This document shows, piece after piece, positions 1 through 7,597 of a stretch of DNA of 64,000 nucleotides. The notes beneath the pieces were generated by a model. The model did no database searches, had not been told where the DNA came from, and worked only from the letters and a program-made list of their open reading frames with translations. The stretch covers positions 1,903,001 through 1,967,000 of the forward strand of contig NZ_CP004372.1 in assembly GCF_000590925.1 (NCBI RefSeq). The letters are read 5' to 3'. The DNA is from Roseibacterium elongatum DSM 19469 (GTDB taxonomy: Bacteria > Pseudomonadota > Alphaproteobacteria > Rhodobacterales > Rhodobacteraceae). The number at the start of each line of letters is the position of its first letter. Position 1 is the stretch's first letter. A program made the position numbers and the translations under genes.

Positions 1-30
1 CAGAACGCGGGTATGGCGAGTGTCGGACAT
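1..30 (-). CDS. trxB: Thioredoxin reductase, N-terminal fragment (gene runs off the left edge)
   Basis: Only the first ten codons are inside the window. On the minus strand an ATG at 30 opens a frame reading MSDTRHTRVL, which matches from memory the start of alphaproteobacterial thioredoxin reductases, where the FAD-binding beta strand follows directly. A G-rich stretch at about 38-48 could be the ribosome binding site. The divergent Lrp-family gene starting at 282 is the usual neighbour of trxB in Rhodobacteraceae, which supports the call. The enzyme reduces thioredoxin with NADPH. Ten residues cannot prove it, so the assignment rests largely on context. Confidence 0.6.
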   Translation of the reverse strand, partial: MSDTRHTRVL

Positions 31-199
31 GTGCTGGAACCCCCCGGGGCTTGTCGTCATGGGATGATTTGGCTACGTCATTGGCGGCCTCACGGACCCC
101 GCCGATATAGACAGGTGTCCGCCGCAGTTAAAGGCCCCCGAAATCGCGCAAGAGGCGACGGTCTTGCGGCTTGCATCTTGGACAAGTGTATTCCATATG

Positions 200-231
200 T
201 TGCGCAAGCGTGAAATAATATTGCGCAAGCG
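200..231. promoter_or_regulatory. Paired TTGCGCAA palindromes around the lrp promoter
   Basis: The 11-mer TTGCGCAAGCG occurs at 200-210 and again at 221-231, 21 bp apart, about two helical turns. Its core TTGCGCAA is a perfect palindrome. A TAATAT hexamer at 216-221 between them could be the lrp -10 box. Same-face paired sites next to an Lrp gene suggest an autoregulatory operator that may also serve the divergent trxB. This is inference from position and symmetry. Confidence 0.5.
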
Positions 232-281
232 CTCATCATCTCGTCAGAAACGAAATTGGGCACCCGACGGAGAGGCCAGAC

Positions 282-782
282 ATGCCCAGCACAAAGCTTG
301 ATCCGATCGACCGAAAGATCCTGGCCGAACTGCAGCAGGATGGTCGCATGACCAATGTCGAACTGGCCAAGCGGGTCGGCATATCGGCCCCGCCCTGCCT
401 GCGCCGTGTACGCACCCTGGAAGAGGCGGGGTTCATCCGGGGCTATCATGCGGATGTCGATCCGCGTCAGCTGGGGTTCGAGGTCCAGGTGTTCGCCATG
501 GTCGGCCTGAACAGCCAGGCCGAAACGGACCTCGTCGCCTTCGAAGAGCAGTGCAATGACTGGCCGCTGGTGCGGGAATGTCACATGCTCAATGGCGAGA
601 TCGATTTCATTCTCAAATGCGTGGCGCCCGATCTGTCCACCTTCCAGAGTTTTCTGACCGGCGAGTTGACCGCGGCGCCGAACGTGGCCAGCGTGCGTAC
701 CTCGCTTGTGATTCGCGCGGCCAAGGACACGCCCGGCGTGCCCTTCGACGTGATGGAGGATCGGCTGAGCCGTTCGGCCTGA
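282..782 (+). CDS. Lrp/AsnC family transcriptional regulator
   Basis: A 166-residue DNA-binding regulator of the leucine-responsive family. The N-terminal winged helix-turn-helix is visible at residues 6-60 (LDPIDRKILAEL, then NVELAKRVGIS), followed by the ligand-sensing RAM domain at about 68-150. Length is typical. A GGAGAG ribosome binding site precedes the ATG. The gene is divergent from the trxB start at position 30, and such pairs are common in Rhodobacteraceae, so it may control thioredoxin reductase and itself through the palindromes at 200-231. The sulfotransferase gene starts four bases after its stop, so the two are probably co-transcribed. The effector cannot be read from sequence. 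Confidence 0.93.
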   Translation: MPSTKLDPIDRKILAELQQDGRMTNVELAKRVGISAPPCLRRVRTLEEAGFIRGYHADVDPRQLGFEVQVFAMVGLNSQAETDLVAFEEQCNDWPLVRECHMLNGEIDFILKCVAPDLSTFQSFLTGELTAAPNVASVRTSLVIRAAKDTPGVPFDVMEDRLSRSA

Positions 783-785
783 GCC

Positions 786-2846
786 ATGCTGCCACCCAAC
801 AAGTCGCAAGTGCCGGCGCTGTACCAACAGGCGCTCAAGCTGCAGCAGGCCGGGCAATTGACCGAGGCGCGCGGCATTTATGAACGCGTCCTGCTGGTCG
901 TGCCGGGGCAGGCCGAGGTACTGTTTCAGCTTGGGCGGATCGAAGCACAACTGGGTGACGCCGCGAAATCCGAAGGCTATCTGCGCAAGGCCCTGAAAGC
1001 GAAACCGACAGAGGCCGCCATCTGGCAGGCCCTGCATGGTGTTCTCGAGGGGCCGGCCCGCCAGAAACTGGCGCGCGAGGCGTTGAAGGCCCGCGTGCCC
1101 TTGGGCCTGCCCGCCGAGGTGCAGCCGATCCTGAAACAGATCGCGCAGGGGCAGGCGGAGGTGGCCGAGAAACGCGCCCTCGCCCTGGCCAAGGCCGCAC
1201 CGCTGGCCGCGGCCCCGCCGCATGCCCTTGGGGTGGCACGGATGGCGCGCGGCCATTGGGCCGCCGCGATCAAACCGCTCGAAGCCGCGTTGGCGCGGGA
1301 CCCGGCCAATTCGGTCTACAAGGGGGATCTGGCGCGCGCGCTGGCCCGCGTCGGCCAGCCCCGCCGCGCCGAGGCGTTGATGCACGAGGCCATGGCCGCA
1401 GGCCATTCCATGGCCCGGCCCCTTGCGCGTTTGCTGCGCGATACCTGCCGCGCCGACGCGGCGGCCAAACTGCTGGTCAAGGCGGCTGGCGCGCAGCCCC
1501 GGGATGTGGACCTGCAGATGGAACTGGCCAGCGTACTGGCAGAGTTGCGCCGCCCCGATGAGGCTAGGCGCGCCCTGGAGACGGCGATCAAGGCAGGGGG
1601 CGCGCGGCGATCCTTGACCGCGCGGCTGGCCCAGGACCTCGAGACAGCGGGCGAAGGCGCCGCGGCGCGTGCGCTGCTCGACGCATTGCTCGCGCGCGAG
1701 CCCGCCGAGCCGGGCCTGTTGACGCAACGGGCCCAGTTGCGCCAGACGTGTGGCGACCTTGCCGGGGCGGAGACGGACCTCGCCGCCGCGCTGGCGGCCG
1801 ACCCATCCTATGCCGAGGCCTATCGCGCCTATGCCAATGGGCGCAGGATCGAGGGCGACGATCCGGTCCTGTCCCGGATGGAGGCGCAGTTGGGCCGTCC
1901 GTCGCTGGATGCCCGTGCGCGCCGGACGCTCGGGTTTGCGGCGGCCAAGGCGATGCACGATCTGCGCCGCTACGACGAGGCCGCAGATCACCTTGCGCGC
2001 GCCAATCGCCTGATGGCTTCGGCCTTTCCCTACGGATTCGAGGCCGATCTGGCCGAGGCCCGGCTGCTGGTGTCCGAATGGCGCGCGACATTGCAGGGCC
2101 TGACGCCGGAGGGGCCGGACGATCCCGTCCTGTTCGTGACCGGCCTGCCGCGGTCGGGCACGACCCTGGCCGAGACGATCCTCGCGGCCCATTCCCGCGT
2201 CACCCCGGCCGGCGAGTTGCCCTTCCTCTACCGGGCCCTGGCCCCGGCGATCGACGCCTTGCGCAGCGGATCGGGTGGCGCCACGGATTTCGCCGAGGCC
2301 GGCGCACGCTACCTTGCCGCCGCCCGTCGCCGCAGCGGCGCGGCAGACATTATCGCCGACAAGGCCATTTCGACCTTTTCGCGGATCGGGCACGCCGCCA
2401 TGGCCCTGCCTGGCGCCAGGTTCATCGTGTTGCGCCGCGATCCGCGCGATGTCGGGCTGTCGCTCTGGCGCAATCTCTTTGCCGAGGGGCAGCATCGGTA
2501 TGCCTATGACCTCGCGCAGATGGGCCGATACATCCGCTTGCACGATGCCCTGGTGCGCTTCTGGTCCGAGGCGTTGCCCGAGCGGGTGCATGTCCTCGAT
2601 TACGAGGAGCTGACGGCCCGGCCCGAGTCGCAGATCCGGGCGCTGATCGCTTTTGCCGGTCTTGAGTGGGAGGGGGCCTGCCTGTCGCCCGAAACCGCCG
2701 ATCGTGCCATCAGCACGCTCAGCTTTGCCACCGCCCGGCAGCCCATCGGGCGCGATGCCGTCGCAGGGTGGCGCCATTACGAAACGGCCCTGGCCCCTTT
2801 GCTGAGCGCCCTGGAAACCGAGGTCAGTCTGTTCCCGACCGACTGA
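786..2846 (+). CDS. Tetratricopeptide repeat - sulfotransferase fusion protein
   Basis: A 686-residue cytoplasmic protein. Residues 10-430 are alanine- and leucine-rich TPR-type helical repeats, for example around 10-75, 150-200 and 310-350. The C-terminal part is a sulfotransferase domain. The PAPS 5'-phosphosulfate loop GLPRSGTT lies at about 453-460, and the 3'-phosphate motif (IVLRRDPRDVGLSLW) at about 545-562. It should transfer sulfate from PAPS to a hydroxyl or amine acceptor, with the TPR part binding a protein partner or substrate. The acceptor is unknown. It starts four bases after the lrp stop. TPR-sulfotransferases are common in marine alphaproteobacteria, often without known substrates. 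Confidence 0.9.
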   Translation: MLPPNKSQVPALYQQALKLQQAGQLTEARGIYERVLLVVPGQAEVLFQLGRIEAQLGDAAKSEGYLRKALKAKPTEAAIWQALHGVLEGPARQKLAREALKARVPLGLPAEVQPILKQIAQGQAEVAEKRALALAKAAPLAAAPPHALGVARMARGHWAAAIKPLEAALARDPANSVYKGDLARALARVGQPRRAEALMHEAMAAGHSMARPLARLLRDTCRADAAAKLLVKAAGAQPRDVDLQMELASVLAELRRPDEARRALETAIKAGGARRSLTARLAQDLETAGEGAAARALLDALLAREPAEPGLLTQRAQLRQTCGDLAGAETDLAAALAADPSYAEAYRAYANGRRIEGDDPVLSRMEAQLGRPSLDARARRTLGFAAAKAMHDLRRYDEAADHLARANRLMASAFPYGFEADLAEARLLVSEWRATLQGLTPEGPDDPVLFVTGLPRSGTTLAETILAAHSRVTPAGELPFLYRALAPAIDALRSGSGGATDFAEAGARYLAAARRRSGAADIIADKAISTFSRIGHAAMALPGARFIVLRRDPRDVGLSLWRNLFAEGQHRYAYDLAQMGRYIRLHDALVRFWSEALPERVHVLDYEELTARPESQIRALIAFAGLEWEGACLSPETADRAISTLSFATARQPIGRDAVAGWRHYETALAPLLSALETEVSLFPTD

Positions 2847-2882
2847 CGCCGGTCTCCGCGATCATGCCGACAAAACGCAAAA

Positions 2883-2901
2883 GGCGGCCGTTCTGGCCGC
2901 C
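2883..2901 (-). terminator. Rho-independent terminator for the 45-residue small gene
   Basis: A perfect 7-bp stem (GGCGGCC/GGCCGCC, loop GTTCT) has A-rich sequence on its left. On the minus strand this becomes a stem followed by TTTTGCGTTTTG. It therefore ends minus-strand transcription, just past the small gene at 2929-3066, and may also slow plus-strand reading after the sulfotransferase. Confidence 0.75.
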
Positions 2902-2928
2902 CTGCGCAAGCGTTCGCAATGGGTGTGG

Positions 2929-3066
2929 TCAGCCCGTGGCCTTCAGGCCGGCCGGCTTGGCCGCGATGCCGCGCTTCGGGCGCGCCGCGCGGTGCCAAGG
3001 CATCTTCACGTCTTCTGCCTTTTTGGCTTCGTTCAGGACCGTTTTCATCCAACGCCGGGTTTTCAT
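2929..3066 (-). CDS. Small basic conserved-type protein, 45 residues
   Basis: A short minus-strand gene. It starts with ATG at 3066, preceded by a purine-rich ribosome binding site (AAAGGAA), and stops at 2929-2931. The product begins MKTRRWMKTVLNEAKKAE and ends in a Lys/Arg/Ala-rich tail, so it is strongly basic and has no membrane segment. It has its own terminator at 2883-2901, which argues that it is a real transcription unit. Similar tiny proteins of the pattern RRWMK.V..EA......PW.R..R are, from memory, frequent in Rhodobacteraceae, often in several copies. Function is unknown; nucleic-acid or ribosome binding is only a guess from its charge. Confidence 0.72.
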   Translation of the reverse strand: MKTRRWMKTVLNEAKKAEDVKMPWHRAARPKRGIAAKPAGLKATG

Positions 3067-3352
3067 CTGCCTGTTCCTTTCGTGCCGCGATTTTTCGCTA
3101 TGTTCGTTTGGTCATGCCCTTTCCGGGCTTGAGACCAATGTGACCCGGCTTTCCGGCAGTCTTGGGGCGAAATCGCTAATCGGCGGTAAAAAATCGGGGC
3201 AGGATTTGGGCGCTGATCGGGGACGATGCGGCCTTTTTCATTTGGGTTTTCTGAAAATGCGACCGGTCTTTGCGGCACCGATGGGGCGGCCTCTGCCCTG
3301 ATCGCGCCCAGATTGCTACCCTGTCACATGGCGACGGGGCAGCGCCGTGTCG

Positions 3353-4132
3353 TCAGAGACGAATCGCCGACAGCAGCCGGCCATAGTCCGCCTCGCCGCG
3401 ATGGGTTGCGCGGCGATAGGAAAAGAACCGGTCCTGATCGGAATAGGTGCAGTGGCGCGTCCATTCGGCCGCCGCCACCCCGGCCGCGCGCAGACGCTGC
3501 AAACCGTAGCCGGGCAGATCGAACAGGTACTTGCCATCGGCCGAATTGATGAAAAAGCGGCCATTGGCGGGATCGTCGTCAAGGAACCTTTCCAGGAATT
3601 CCTGTCCGACCTCGTAGGCGCGTTGGCTGATCGAGGGGCCGATGACGGCGCGGATCGAAGCGCGCGTCGCGCCAAGGGCCTCCATTCGGTCGATCGTGGC
3701 GTCCAGCACACCGTCCAGCGTGCCGCGCCAGCCGGCATGGGCGGCGGCCACCACGCCCGCCGTGCGATCCGCAAAAAGCACCGGCTGGCAATCGGCGGTC
3801 AGGATCGCAACGGCGAGTCCGGGCGTCGCGGTGACGATGGCATCGGCGCGCGGACGGTCCGCGGCCGCGTCGGGCGGTGTCGCAAGGGTCACCGCCTGGG
3901 CCGAATGCACCTGATGAACCGTTACAAGCCGTTCGGGCGCTACATCCATGGCATGGGCGGCACGCTTGCGGTTCATCTCGACGATCTCTGCCTGATCCGA
4001 CGAACCGCCGCCGCAGTTCAAGCCTTCGAAAATGCCCGAACTCGCCCCGCCGCGCCGGGTGAAAAAGGCGTGGTGGACCCCGTCGAGCAGGGGCGATGTC
4101 AGGATTTCGAGCTGCGGTGTCGAAGCAACCAT
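3353..4132 (-). CDS. pgeF: Laccase-domain purine nucleoside phosphorylase/oxidoreductase, PgeF (YfiH) family
   Basis: A 259-residue copper/zinc-type laccase-domain protein. YfiH/LACC1 relatives act on purine nucleosides (phosphorylase or deaminase) and on cell-wall intermediates. Family motifs are present with metal-ligand residues: VHQVHS at 72-77, ADCQPVL near 113-119 and HAGWRG at 132-137. I chose ATG 4132 because it gives the family-typical opening LEILTSPLLDGVHHAFFTRRGG; an in-frame ATG at 4183 would overlap the upstream gene. The ATG lies four bases beyond the stop of the MidA-like gene, forming the conserved unit lgt - midA-like - pgeF. No clear ribosome binding site is seen, which fits translational coupling. 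Confidence 0.88.
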   Translation of the reverse strand: MVASTPQLEILTSPLLDGVHHAFFTRRGGASSGIFEGLNCGGGSSDQAEIVEMNRKRAAHAMDVAPERLVTVHQVHSAQAVTLATPPDAAADRPRADAIVTATPGLAVAILTADCQPVLFADRTAGVVAAAHAGWRGTLDGVLDATIDRMEALGATRASIRAVIGPSISQRAYEVGQEFLERFLDDDPANGRFFINSADGKYLFDLPGYGLQRLRAAGVAAAEWTRHCTYSDQDRFFSYRRATHRGEADYGRLLSAIRL

Positions 4133-4136
4133 GGGG

Positions 4137-5219
4137 TCAGACAGTGTCTTGTTGTCGGGCAAGGCCGGGCGGCGGGGGCGCATCGGGCGGTGTGAGGGCG
4201 AGCATCCGAAAGAGGTTTCCCATTTCTTCGTGATGCGTCAACCGCCTGTGTGCGGTTACGATGGCCTCGCGCTCCGGGCCGGGCCGCCCGGCGGCCAGCG
4301 CCTGGGCCCGCGCGGTTATGCCGAGCCGTTCCAGAAACACGCCCTGCGGCGTCAGGGCCGAGGCCATTGCGGGGCACGCCGCCGCGGCGATCGGGGCAAA
4401 CGCGACATGGGCGGTCAGATCGGCCATGCCAGGGCTGTCGAGGGGGTCGGTAGGGGCATGGCCCGCGACCGCCTGAAAGGTGTCGCCGATGCTGTCCCAC
4501 TCGCCATAATCGACGATCAGCGCCACGCCGCCCCCCGCGCACAGGCGTCGCCCGATCTCGCCGGCGATGGCCGTGGCGGGGGCGCAGGTCTCGACGATCT
4601 GCCCTTCGGTGACTGTGGCAAGCCGGTCGGCCAGCATCGCCACCGGGACGGGGGGCGCAAGGCCCCAGATCAGCCTGTCCTGCGCCGCGCCGACCATGCG
4701 TTCGTGCCAGCCATCGGCGCGCCCGCGCTGGAACTGCCGGATCGGCAGCGCGTCGAAAAACTCGTTGGCCAGCAGGAAGAGCGGCCCCTCGGGCACGGTT
4801 TCCAACGTGTCGTGCCAGGTCGGGCGATACCCGGTCAGCGTTTCGGCCTGGGTTGCACGCAGGGTCGGCGACGCTTCGACAAGGTGCAGGCTCAGGGCGT
4901 CGTGAAAGCCCGGCACCCCGCGCGTGGCGCGCAGCACATCCGACATCAAGGTGCCACGGCCCGGACCCAACTCGGCCAGGGTAAAGGGGGCCGGCGCCCC
5001 CTGATCCATCCAGACCTGCGCCAGCCACAGCCCCAGCAATTCGCCGAACATCTGGCTGATCTCGGGGGCGGTGATGAAATCGCCCTCGCGGCCCAAAGGA
5101 TGCTGCGTGGTATAGTAGCCGTGTTCGGGATGAAGCAGGCACTCGGTCATGTAGTCCGCGACCGTCATCGGGCCGGTCCGGGCGATGCGGGAGATCAGGC
5201 GGTGTTTCAGTGCGCTCAT
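4137..5219 (-). CDS. Class I SAM-dependent methyltransferase, MidA/NDUFAF7 family
   Basis: A 360-residue methyltransferase of the family that includes mitochondrial NDUFAF7, which dimethylates an arginine of complex I subunit NDUFS2 during assembly. Bacterial members are assumed to act on a similar target, but this is not shown here. The family opening (ADYM...LHPEHGYY), the FITAPEISQMFGE segment at 48-60 and the SAM-binding ELGPGRGTL loop at 83-91 are clear. ATG 5219 overlaps the lgt stop by four bases (ATGA). A longer upstream frame exists but would lie inside lgt and lacks family similarity. Confidence 0.9.
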   Translation of the reverse strand: MSALKHRLISRIARTGPMTVADYMTECLLHPEHGYYTTQHPLGREGDFITAPEISQMFGELLGLWLAQVWMDQGAPAPFTLAELGPGRGTLMSDVLRATRGVPGFHDALSLHLVEASPTLRATQAETLTGYRPTWHDTLETVPEGPLFLLANEFFDALPIRQFQRGRADGWHERMVGAAQDRLIWGLAPPVPVAMLADRLATVTEGQIVETCAPATAIAGEIGRRLCAGGGVALIVDYGEWDSIGDTFQAVAGHAPTDPLDSPGMADLTAHVAFAPIAAAACPAMASALTPQGVFLERLGITARAQALAAGRPGPEREAIVTAHRRLTHHEEMGNLFRMLALTPPDAPPPPGLARQQDTV

Positions 5220-6124
5220 GCTGCGGGCCTGCGCCGGATCAGCCACAGGCCCGCCAGGATCATCGGGATGGTCAGAAGCTGGCCCATCGTCAGGCCCATC
5301 GCAGGGCCGAATTGCAGCGCATAGCCCAAGGGATTGCCGGGGCCGGCGAATTGCGCGTCCGGCTGGCGGACGAACTCGACCGCGAAGCGCGACAGCCCGT
5401 AGAGCACGAAGAACAGGCCCGTCAGCGCGCCGGGCCGTTTCAGCCAGCCGCGGCGCCAGGCCAGCCACAACAGGATGGCGCCCATCACCAGACCTTCAAG
5501 CACAGCCTCGTAAAGCTGCGAGGGGTGGCGCGCACAGGCCAGCCCCCACTCGGTCTGGACCATGCCCACCGGCGTCAGACAATCCTGCGCCGCCCGGCCC
5601 GGAAACACGACGGCCCAGGGCACATCGCTGGGCCGGCCCCACAACTCGGCATTGATGAAATTTGCGACGCGCCCAAGGAACAGGCCGATGCCGACCACCA
5701 TCGCCATCGCATCGGCCACCTGGAGCGGTGGGATGCCGTGGCGGCGGCACCAAATCCACGCTGACAGCGTCACGCCGATCAGCCCGCCGTGGAAGGACAT
5801 GCCCCCCTCCCAGATGCGAAGAATGGCCAGCGGGTCCGATAGGTAACCGTCCGGTTGGTAGAACAGGACATAGCCGAACCGGCCCCCAAGGATCACGCCG
5901 AGAACAACCGACGTCAGCAACCCCTCGACCTGGTCGGGTCGCATCGGGGCCGTATCCCCCGGCCAGAGTGCGTGGCGCTTGACCGCCTGCAGGATGATCC
6001 ACCAGCCGGCTGCGAAGCCCACGATATAGGCCAAAGCATACCAGCGCAGGGCAAAGGTGAAACTGCCGATCGTGATGGTGAAGATCTCGGGTGAAATCTC
6101 GGGGAAGAGGATCGCGAAGGGCAT
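5216..6124 (-). CDS. lgt: Prolipoprotein diacylglyceryl transferase
   Basis: A 302-residue inner-membrane enzyme that moves a diacylglyceryl group from phosphatidylglycerol to the lipobox cysteine of prolipoproteins, the first lipoprotein maturation step. About seven hydrophobic segments run through the protein. The signature GRVANFINAELWGRPSD lies at 151-167, and the conserved histidine is in GGMSFHGG at 107-114. Length is typical. It heads the minus-strand unit with the methyltransferase and pgeF, and is divergent from ubiK across 130 bp. The LolCD-type lipoprotein exporter at 14.6-16.6 kb acts later in the same pathway. Confidence 0.96.
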   Translation of the reverse strand: MPFAILFPEISPEIFTITIGSFTFALRWYALAYIVGFAAGWWIILQAVKRHALWPGDTAPMRPDQVEGLLTSVVLGVILGGRFGYVLFYQPDGYLSDPLAILRIWEGGMSFHGGLIGVTLSAWIWCRRHGIPPLQVADAMAMVVGIGLFLGRVANFINAELWGRPSDVPWAVVFPGRAAQDCLTPVGMVQTEWGLACARHPSQLYEAVLEGLVMGAILLWLAWRRGWLKRPGALTGLFFVLYGLSRFAVEFVRQPDAQFAGPGNPLGYALQFGPAMGLTMGQLLTIPMILAGLWLIRRRPAA

Positions 6125-6254
6125 GGCGTCTCCGTCTGATCGGGGCCGGGTGATGGCGTCGGATGCAAGGGGTGGCCGGGCCCTGCGGCGAAGTCAACCT
6201 TGATCGCGGCCGGTATCGGGGCCATATCTGCCCCAAGCTGTAACGGAGAATGTG

Positions 6255-6500
6255 ATGCAGACCCGCAACAAGATCATGGAAGATGTCAGCCAGTTGATGA
6301 CCAATGCCATGGGTGTCGCACAGGGCGCCAAGGCCGAGGCCGAGACGGCCATGAAATCCATGATGGACCGTTGGCTGGCCGATCGCGATTTCGTCACACG
6401 CGATGAATTCGAGGCCGTCCGGGCCATGGCACAGAAGGCACGCGAGGAGAACGAGGCGCTCAAGGCCCGTCTCGAGGCGCTGGAAGGCGGCAAGGGCTGA
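6255..6500 (+). CDS. ubiK: Accessory factor UbiK family protein
   Basis: An 81-residue helical protein of the BMFP/UbiK family. UbiK supports ubiquinone assembly in aerobic proteobacteria. The first part is amphipathic (KIMEDVSQLMTNAMGVAQGAK), and the C-terminus is a charged coiled coil (ENEALKARLEALE), as in the family. ATG 6255 is preferred over the adjacent GTG at 6252 because GGAG at 6245-6248 is well spaced for it. The gene is divergent from lgt, as usual in this lineage, and ends at a strong terminator. Confidence 0.85.
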   Translation: MQTRNKIMEDVSQLMTNAMGVAQGAKAEAETAMKSMMDRWLADRDFVTRDEFEAVRAMAQKAREENEALKARLEALEGGKG

Positions 6501-6527
6501 GCGGCAGCCCACACACGCTACGCGACA

Positions 6528-6550
6528 GGGGGGCCTCGAGCCCCCTTTTT
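6528..6550 (+). terminator. Rho-independent terminator after ubiK
   Basis: A GC stem of about six pairs (GGGGGC with GCCCCC, loop CTCGA) is followed directly by TTTTT at 6546-6550. It begins 28 bases after the ubiK stop. Confidence 0.88.
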
Positions 6551-6651
6551 CATGGGCGGCTGCGTGCCCTTCGTCTTTCCCCGATTGCGCCCGGTTTGTG
6601 CCATAAGGGGACGCTAGGGCTCGGCGGGTATTTCCCAGCCCCGAGTGCCGT

Positions 6652-7332
6652 ATGCTGGATCTGTCCGACCTTCACATCGCGATTCCCCTGGCCGTGTCCG
6701 GCGCCGCCCTTGTCGTGGCGCTGGTCGTGCCGAAACGGCGATTGCGCGCGCACGGCAAACGGACCGGGCGGCGTGCCGACATCGCCGCATGGCGCATCGG
6801 GCACGCACGCAAGACGCCGGTGCCGAAATCAGGCGCGCGCAGGGTGCCTGCATCTGCAAAGCCGTCTGAGGGGAGGGGCATCCCGCCTGTATCCCAGCGC
6901 CCCGTTCTGAACCGCTCGGAGGAGCGGGTCTTTGCCCAACTCGAGCATCTGGTCGAGCGCAACATCATGGGCCACGTCCTGTTGGCGCAGGTGTCGATGG
7001 GCGAGTTCCTCGCGATCCGGCGCAAGGGGCGCAGCTACGGGGCGTGGACATCCGATTTCAACAGGATCAACGCGAAACGGGTCGACTTCCTGATTGTCGA
7101 TCCATCCTGGAACCCCGTTCTGGTGATCGAGTATCAGGGTGCGGGGCATTATGGCCCGGACGGGGCGCGCAAGCTGCGGCGCGACGCCGAAAAGCGCGAT
7201 GCCATCAAGCGCATGATGTGCCACGCGGCCGGGAGCGGCTTCATGGAGGTCATGGCCAGTGGCCTGAACGAGGCGCAATTGGCCGAAATCAACGCGTTGT
7301 TTCGCCCGCCCAACTGGCAGGCCGACCTGTAA
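6652..7332 (+). CDS. Membrane-anchored DUF2726 protein (nuclease-like fold)
   Basis: A 226-residue protein with one N-terminal membrane segment (about residues 8-26), a positively charged stretch (27-80), and a C-terminal DUF2726 domain from about 88. That domain is believed to share the restriction-endonuclease-like fold. A D145...E160-x-Q162 pattern (KRVDFLIVDP, then VIEYQG) resembles the (D/E)xK/Q core of PD-(D/E)XK enzymes, although the usual lysine is glutamine here. The positive-inside rule places the domain in the cytoplasm. It stands alone after the ubiK terminator. Catalytic activity and target are unknown. Confidence 0.75.
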   Translation: MLDLSDLHIAIPLAVSGAALVVALVVPKRRLRAHGKRTGRRADIAAWRIGHARKTPVPKSGARRVPASAKPSEGRGIPPVSQRPVLNRSEERVFAQLEHLVERNIMGHVLLAQVSMGEFLAIRRKGRSYGAWTSDFNRINAKRVDFLIVDPSWNPVLVIEYQGAGHYGPDGARKLRRDAEKRDAIKRMMCHAAGSGFMEVMASGLNEAQLAEINALFRPPNWQADL

Positions 7333-7401
7333 CGCCGGGCGGGATGGCAGAGTTGGGGTTCCCCTAGCGATGGCGGCCACGCCCCGCGCAATATCTTGTG
7401 G

Positions 7402-7546
7402 GTAAGCCGATAACTGGCGGGCTTGCCCCTATCGGTTACAAAAAATCTTCTTTACAGACGTTCCAAGCCAACGCACCATATTTCGTAGGGGCCGGGACTG
7501 GCCCGGCGACCCCTAGAGAAGACACCCAGCCAATAGTGGGAGTCTT
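7402..7546. other. Structured non-coding segment: three consecutive stem-loops
   Basis: The 265-bp gap between the DUF2726 and YbjN-like genes holds no convincing ORF but three good hairpins. (1) GTAA-CCGATA (7402-7412, one bulged G) pairs with TATCGGTTAC (7430-7439). (2) TAGGG-GCCGGG (7486-7496) pairs with CCCGGC and CCCTA (7502-7515, three-base bulge). (3) AAGACACCCA pairs with TGGGAGTCTT at about 7519-7546, with one A-A mismatch. It may be a small RNA or a structured leader of the next gene. No 6S, SRP or tmRNA hallmark was recognised. Confidence 0.5.
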
Positions 7547-7597
7547 GGGACGACAACCAAGGCCCCGCGCCGGCTGCCAAATCGAGAGGCCTGGGCA

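Noticed and set aside
90..2777. An 895-codon minus-strand open frame opposite lrp and the sulfotransferase
   Set aside because: It is antisense to two genes with clear domains, has no recognisable family and a Pro/Arg/Gly-rich composition typical of shadow frames in high-GC DNA.
7402..7546. 6S RNA, SRP RNA or permuted tmRNA as identity of the structured segment
   Set aside because: No SRP apical consensus, no tmRNA tag or T-arm sequence, and no convincing long 6S-type helix with an open central bubble could be found by eye.
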